64,000 nt of DNA from Streptomyces spiralis. Its GTDB lineage: Bacteria; Actinomycetota; Actinomycetes; Streptomycetales; Streptomycetaceae. Below the pieces are notes generated by a model. The model worked only from the letters and a program-made list of their open reading frames with translations. It had not been told where the DNA came from and searched no databases. How positions within the stretch are numbered: the first letter of the stretch is position 1; every line of letters begins with the position of its first letter. A program made the translations under genes and the position numbers. Location of the stretch: the NCBI RefSeq assembly GCF_014654675.1, contig NZ_BNBC01000032.1:1-64000 (forward strand). The letters run 5' to 3'. Of this stretch, positions 60,236 to 64,000 are shown piece after piece.

Positions 60236-61600
60236 TCATGGGGCGCCGACGGTGAGCCCGGCCGCCTCGGCCGAGGCGAAGGAGTCGTCCACGGCCACCA
60301 CCTCCCGGTCGGCCGCATCCAGCAGGGACGCGGCGATGGCGGCGCGCATACCGCCCGCACAGTGCACCCACACCTGACCGGCCGGCACCTCGCCGATACG
60401 GGAGTGCAGGGCGTGGAGGGGGATGTGCACAGAGCCTTCGATGAAGCCGGCCGCCCGTTCGGAGGCCCGGCGGACATCCAGGACGACGATGCCGTCCCCG
60501 GAGCGCGCCGCAAGGTCGGCGAAGGTGGCCCTGGGGAAGGAGGCGAGGGCCTCGCCGTCCCGCACCCAGTCGGCCGGCTCTCCGGTGGCAGCGGCGGCCG
60601 GCCGGTCGATGCCGACGCGGACCAGCTCGCGCTGGGCGGCGGCGAGCTGCTCGGGCGACTCGGCGAGCAGGGTCACCGGCTTGCCCCACGGGATCAGCCA
60701 GGCCAGGTAGGTGGCGAGCTGCCCCTCGGCCTCGAAATTGAAGGAACCCGCGAGGTGGTTCTCGGCGAAGGCGACACGGTTGCGCAGGTCGACCACCCAC
60801 TCACCGGCGGCCAGCCGGGCGGCGATGTCCTCGGGGTCGGCGACGGCGGGTGGGGTGAGGTCGACCGGTGCCGGTCCCTCGGCGTTGGCCGGGCCCATGT
60901 GGGTGTAGTACGCGGGTATGTCGTCCAGGCCGGCCAGCAGGTCCGCGACGAAGGTGTCCACGTTCCGGGTGAGCGCCTCGTTGGCCGCCTTCTCCTTGCC
61001 GATCGTGGTGGACTCGCCCTCCGTCTGGGAGGAGGAGCAGAAGCTGCCGAAGCCGTGGGTGGGCAGTACCGCCGTCTCGTCGGGCAGCTCGGCGGCCAGC
61101 CGGTGCGCGGAGGCGTACTGGGCCCGGGCGAGGTCTTCCGTCAGCCGCGGTTCGACCAGGTCGGGCCGGCCGACGGTGCCGATCAGCAACGAGCCGCCGC
61201 TGAACACCGCGACCGCCGTGCCGCCCGCCTCCAGGACGTAGGAGGTGTGGTGCGGGGTATGGCCGGGGGTGGCGAGCGCCCGCAGCGCCAGTCCGGCGGT
61301 GGCCTCGATCTCCCAGCGGTCACCGTCGTGCACGGGTACGCGTTCATAGGAGACGCGGGCCGCGGCGGGAACGAGATAGGCGGCGCCCGTGACCCGCGCC
61401 AGCTCAAGGCCGCCGGTGACGTAGTCGTTGTGGAGGTGCGTCTCGACCACGTGGGATATCCGCACGCCGCGCCGCGCCGCAGCCGCGATCACCTGCTCGA
61501 TGTCACGAGGCGGATCGATCACCACTGCCGTCCGTTCGCCGCCCGCCAGATAGCTGCGGTTGCCGAGGCCGGCGATCTCAAGGGTGTCGATGAAGAACAT
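60236..61600 (-). CDS. Persulfide dioxygenase-rhodanese fusion (CstB-like)
   Basis: 454 residues. The N-terminal MBL domain has the ETHE1-type iron site ETHLHNDYVTGG (His55, His57, Asp59) and the later PGHTPHH and THGFGSFC motifs. Two rhodanese domains follow: the first lacks an active Cys, the second has CAGGMRAAIA with an active Cys. Such enzymes oxidise low-molecular-weight persulfides to sulfite or thiosulfate. The ATG at 61600 follows GGAG; a GTG at 61612 is an alternative. Two CstR-type sites lie just upstream. It is first in the operon dioxygenase-rhodanese-TauE. Confidence 0.92.
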   Translation of the reverse strand: MFFIDTLEIAGLGNRSYLAGGERTAVVIDPPRDIEQVIAAAARRGVRISHVVETHLHNDYVTGGLELARVTGAAYLVPAAARVSYERVPVHDGDRWEIEATAGLALRALATPGHTPHHTSYVLEAGGTAVAVFSGGSLLIGTVGRPDLVEPRLTEDLARAQYASAHRLAAELPDETAVLPTHGFGSFCSSSQTEGESTTIGKEKAANEALTRNVDTFVADLLAGLDDIPAYYTHMGPANAEGPAPVDLTPPAVADPEDIAARLAAGEWVVDLRNRVAFAENHLAGSFNFEAEGQLATYLAWLIPWGKPVTLLAESPEQLAAAQRELVRVGIDRPAAAATGEPADWVRDGEALASFPRATFADLAARSGDGIVVLDVRRASERAAGFIEGSVHIPLHALHSRIGEVPAGQVWVHCAGGMRAAIAASLLDAADREVVAVDDSFASAEAAGLTVGAP

Positions 61601-61625
61601 GCGATGCTCCACTCCAGTGAAGAAT

Positions 61626-61639
61626 TACCCCCCGGGGTA
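61626..61639. promoter_or_regulatory. CsoR/CstR-type operator, copy 2
   Basis: TACCCCCCGGGGTA, a GC-tract dyad 26 bp before the persulfide dioxygenase start. Confidence 0.8.
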
Positions 61640-61659
61640 TACGTCGACAGTAACATTGA

Positions 61660-61673
61660 TACCCCAGGGGGTA
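61660..61673. promoter_or_regulatory. CsoR/CstR-type operator, copy 3
   Basis: TACCCCAGGGGGTA, 34 bp from copy 2 start to start and very similar to copy 1. Paired sites suggest two repressor tetramers at this promoter. Confidence 0.8.
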
Positions 61674-61746
61674 TTTCGGAGGGGCATGGAAAGCCCTGTG
61701 AAGCAGGTCTCAGCCGGCACTTGACCCGGCTCATGAGCATCACCTT

Positions 61747-61768
61747 CCACAGGTGCCGGCACCTGTGG
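61747..61768. repeat. 22-bp perfect palindrome
   Basis: The arms CCACAGGTGCC and GGCACCTGTGG meet without spacer. It lies between the dioxygenase promoter and the desaturase-like remnant. It could be an operator or a hairpin; no role is clear. Confidence 0.5.
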
Positions 61769-61814
61769 GGATCGGACCGGACAGCGCTGCCTGTGGGGTA
61801 CGAAAGCGCACCGG

Positions 61815-62624
61815 TATGGCTGGCCGGTGGCCGAGGGCGGATCGGCCTCGATCAGTGCTGCGATGGTCCGGGCGCTGGAGGATCTGGGCGGCAAGGTCAC
61901 CACCGGCACCCGCGTGGACTCGCTGGACGACTTGGACGGCCCGGACGTGGTGATGCTGGACGTGGCGCCGGCCGCGGCGGCCCGGATCGTCGGCGACCGA
62001 CTGCCCGGCCGCGTCAGGCGGGCCTTCACGCGGTACCGCCACGGCCCGGGCGTCTTCAAGATCGACTACGCGATCGAGGGCTACGTCCCGTGGACGCACC
62101 TCCTGTCCCGTCGCGCCGGCACGGTCCACGTGGGCGGCGATTTCGCGGAGGTGGCGTGGGCCGAACGCGAGGTCGCCCGCGGGCGGATGCCGGACCGGCC
62201 GTTCGTCCTCGTCGGGCAGCAGTACCTCGCCGACCCGACGCGCTCCTCGGGGCCGTGGAATCCGCTGTATGCGTACGCCCACGTCCCCGGCGGATACACC
62301 GGCGATGCGACGTCAGCCGTCGAGAACCAGATCGAGCGTTTCGCGCCCGGATTCCGTGAGCGGATCGTGGCCCGGCACGTGCGCACGCCTCACGACTTCG
62401 CGCAGGAGAACGCGAACTACGTCGGCGGAGACGTGGTCACCGGACTGAACTCGGGCCGGCAACTGGTTTTCCGCTCCCGCGTCGCACTCGATCCGTATTC
62501 CGTCGGAGTGCCCGGCATCTATCTCTGTTCGGCCGCGACACCGCCTGGCGCGGGCGCGCACGGCATGTGCGGCTACAACGCCGCCGCCAGCGCCCTCCGG
62601 CACCTCGACCGCGGCGAATCCTGA
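61815..62624 (+). pseudogene. N-terminally truncated phytoene desaturase-like FAD protein
   Basis: About 265 codons match the C-terminal half of NAD(P)/FAD-dependent desaturase/amine oxidase-like proteins: WPVAEGGSASISAAM, FKIDYAIEGYVPWT, LYAYAHVPGGYTG and the C-terminal FAD contact IYLCSAATPPGAGAHGM. The N-terminal dinucleotide-binding GxGxxG domain is absent, and upstream sequence is intergenic. A GTG at 61827 could start a 265-residue product, but it would lack the FAD-binding half. Read as a remnant. Confidence 0.65.
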
Positions 62625-63337
62625 AGATCTACGGACTCCATCGACGTGGGCGTTCGCCGAGATGCAGCAGAGTGCCTGTGCGGCGGTTGTTCGGCGGGTC
62701 ACCCAGAAGGAGCGTACGCGCATGCCGGAAATGATTGCGTTTGCATATTCTCGGGAAGTGATCTCGCAGCTCGCGGGAAGCTCGACATCAATTGGTCCTG
62801 TCACCTTGGTCTTTCCGCCGATCGTCCTGCGGGTTCATGTCGGAGTCCAATTGCCCGGACTCGGGGGAGCCCTATGAGGCCCGGTGTGGTCACCGCCCCG
62901 TGAAGGTCGACGACGTCGGTCGACGGCGACCGCCGAGGCGCGGGGGCGCCAGGGGACGAGGGTTCGGACCGTGGTGCCGAGCAGGAGCAGGTCTGCGGTG
63001 CTCGTCACGCCGACACCGCCTCGTCGGTCGCACCGGCGGGCGGGGCCTCGCGAGCCGTCGACGGATCCACATCGCCGGGGGATCCGAGTGCGTCGAAGAC
63101 CTCGCGTCGGGAGTGCCGCAGCCACACCGCGGCCGGCAACGGGGTTGCTACCGCCCGAGCCCCTCCTGCCGCCGACACGATCCAGTTGGTACGCACGGTG
63201 CATGGGACACGGCCGAGTCCGAGTCCGAGCGGAACTTGAAGACGTTCGAAGAATGCCGGTCGGTAGCCGGGGTATGCGGGTGCTTGCCGGACAATGGACC
63301 GGCACTGGCAAGGCAGACCGACCGGGAGGGGCGCGTG
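62625..63337. other. Long low-information stretch before the sigma factor gene
   Basis: 713 bp. The only recognisable piece is a possible amidohydrolase 5' fragment (62914-63008, minus). Part of the left half is less GC-rich than its surroundings. GGGTAT at 63270-63275 could be a SigB-type -10 for the sigma gene, but no well-spaced -35 was found. Nothing else is supported. Confidence 0.4.
62914..63008 (-). pseudogene. Possible N-terminal fragment of an amidohydrolase (YtcJ-like)
   Basis: From a GTG at 63008 the minus strand reads TSTADLLLLGTTVRTLVPWR and then PRASAVAV, like the first beta-strand region of YtcJ-type amidohydrolases. Similarity stops after about 30 residues and no metal-binding domain follows. 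It is weak and may be chance. Confidence 0.35.
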
Positions 63338-64000
63338 ATGGCGACGACCGTGCAGACCGCACAGCGTACGGTGGACGTTCCGGAAGTAGCGGACCCGTCG
63401 AAGGTCGCGCCGAAGGACGCACGGGAACTGTCGAAGCTGTTCTTCGACCAACTGGCGGTGCTGGAGGAGGGGACGCCCGAGTTCCAGTACGCGCGCAACA
63501 CGCTGATCGAGATGAACATGTCCCTGGTCCGCTACGCCGCAGCACGGTTCCGCAGCCGGGGTCCGGAGGAGAGGGAGGACATCGTCCAGGTCGGCATGAT
63601 CGGACTGATCAAGGCCATCGACCGGTTCGAGGTCTCCCGCGAGGTGGAGTTCACCTCCTTCGCCGTCCCCTACATCGTCGGCGAGATCAAGCGGTTCTTC
63701 CGCGACACCTCCTGGGCTGTCCACGTACCCCGGCGGCTGCAGGAGGCCCGTGTCCAACTGGCCCGGGCCAACGAGGAACTGCGCAGCCGACTGGGCCGGA
63801 CACCGACCACCAAGGAGCTGTCCGAGCTGATGAGCCTGCCGGAGGAGGAGGTCGTCGAGGCCCGACTGGCCTCCAACGGCTACAACTCGGCCTCTCTCGA
63901 CGCGGCGATCAGCGGCAGCGAGGACGGCGAGGCCGCGCTGGCCGACTTCATCGGCGACGAGGACGCCGCCCTCGAACTGGTCGAGGACTTCCACGCCCTT
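63338..64000 (+). CDS. RNA polymerase sigma factor, SigB/SigF family (cut by window end)
   Basis: 221 codons are visible and the frame stays open to the last base. Region 2 is clear (NMSLVRYAAARFRSRGPEER, DIVQVGMIGLIKAIDRFEVS, EFTSFAVPYIVGEIKRFFRD). Region 3 begins at VPRRLQEARVQLARANEELR. The lack of region 1.1 and the phrase GPEEREDIVQVG place it in the SigB/SigF/SigG stress and sporulation group, which in Streptomyces governs osmotic stress and differentiation. GGGAGGGG precedes the ATG. Partner anti-sigma genes, if any, lie outside the window. Confidence 0.9.
   Translation, partial: MATTVQTAQRTVDVPEVADPSKVAPKDARELSKLFFDQLAVLEEGTPEFQYARNTLIEMNMSLVRYAAARFRSRGPEEREDIVQVGMIGLIKAIDRFEVSREVEFTSFAVPYIVGEIKRFFRDTSWAVHVPRRLQEARVQLARANEELRSRLGRTPTTKELSELMSLPEEEVVEARLASNGYNSASLDAAISGSEDGEAALADFIGDEDAALELVEDFHAL

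Noticed and set aside
62646..62903. Short plus-strand frames between the desaturase remnant and the sigma gene
   Set aside because: No ribosome site of note, no recognisable motif, and two overlapping frames are equally open; not enough to call a gene.

Overview
The window is very GC-rich, with strong third-position G/C bias, many GTG/TTG starts, GGAGG-type ribosome sites and a dense mix of TetR, GntR, MarR, LysR, ROK and Lrp regulators. Gene content (GH75 chitosanase, SigB/SigF-type sigma factor, BASS transporter, ROK regulator) points to a Streptomyces or close relative. This is inference from sequence; no database was searched.

Layout. (1) 0-12.5 kb: chromosomal accessory genes: a PhyH-type dioxygenase facing a His-rich methyltransferase, SDR, secreted GH75 chitosanase with a palindromic operator, aldo/keto reductase, long-chain acyl-CoA ligase, a double-HTH Lrp regulator, a LysR/BASS transporter pair, a MarR/quinone-oxidoreductase pair with two operators, and fdhD. 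(2) 12.5-18.8 kb: a scarred zone. A truncated formate-dehydrogenase-type Fe-S protein and an OFA-family transporter stub flank a FabH-like/GntR/ROK block. An intact tRNA-Leu(GAG) then abuts a frameshifted large serine recombinase remnant and an AbgB-like peptidase remnant. (3) 19-55.9 kb: a large catabolic island for an unknown organic acid or alicyclic/terpenoid-like compound. It carries an ABC importer (LivH, a fused LivM-LivG-LivF, and a distant binding protein), two CoA ligases, four acyl-CoA dehydrogenases, two crotonases, a thiolase, a DUF35/thiolase-like pair, a fused B12-dependent mutase (IcmF), several SDR/ADH enzymes, Old-Yellow-type and KSTD-like flavoproteins, small SnoaL/EthD proteins and an MBL-fold hydrolase. 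(4) 55.9-56.6 kb: IS630 transposase and alkyl-sulfatase remnants. (5) 56.6-61.7 kb: a sulfide/persulfide detoxification locus (MFS, rhodaneses, TauE/SafE exporter, persulfide dioxygenase-rhodanese, CstR-like repressor with an apparent frameshift). (6) 61.8-64 kb: a truncated carotenoid-desaturase-like remnant, a mostly empty stretch, and the start of a SigB/SigF-family sigma factor cut by the window end.

How it works together. Six promoters of the island carry a shared dyad close to AAnTSA-nn-TCAnTT, one of them directly before the island's TetR gene at 46.05 kb. This suggests one regulon joining the transporter at 21 kb, the mutase operon at 35 kb, the beta-oxidation operon at 36.6-46 kb and the binding-protein operon at 46.9 kb. 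The most distinctive chemistry is two copies of a phosphotransferase plus acyl-CoA dehydrogenase module, the split version of ACAD10/ACAD11 and the LvaA/LvaC arrangement of levulinate catabolism. These are known to rework 4-hydroxyacyl-CoA through a 4-phospho intermediate. With an MBL-fold hydrolase (possible lactonase), CoA ligases, SDRs, thiolase, a retro-aldolase-like pair and a carbon-skeleton mutase, the island looks built to dismantle a branched or gamma-oxygenated acid that plain beta-oxidation cannot handle. The second module (52-55 kb) has its own TetR and a perfect 20-bp operator.
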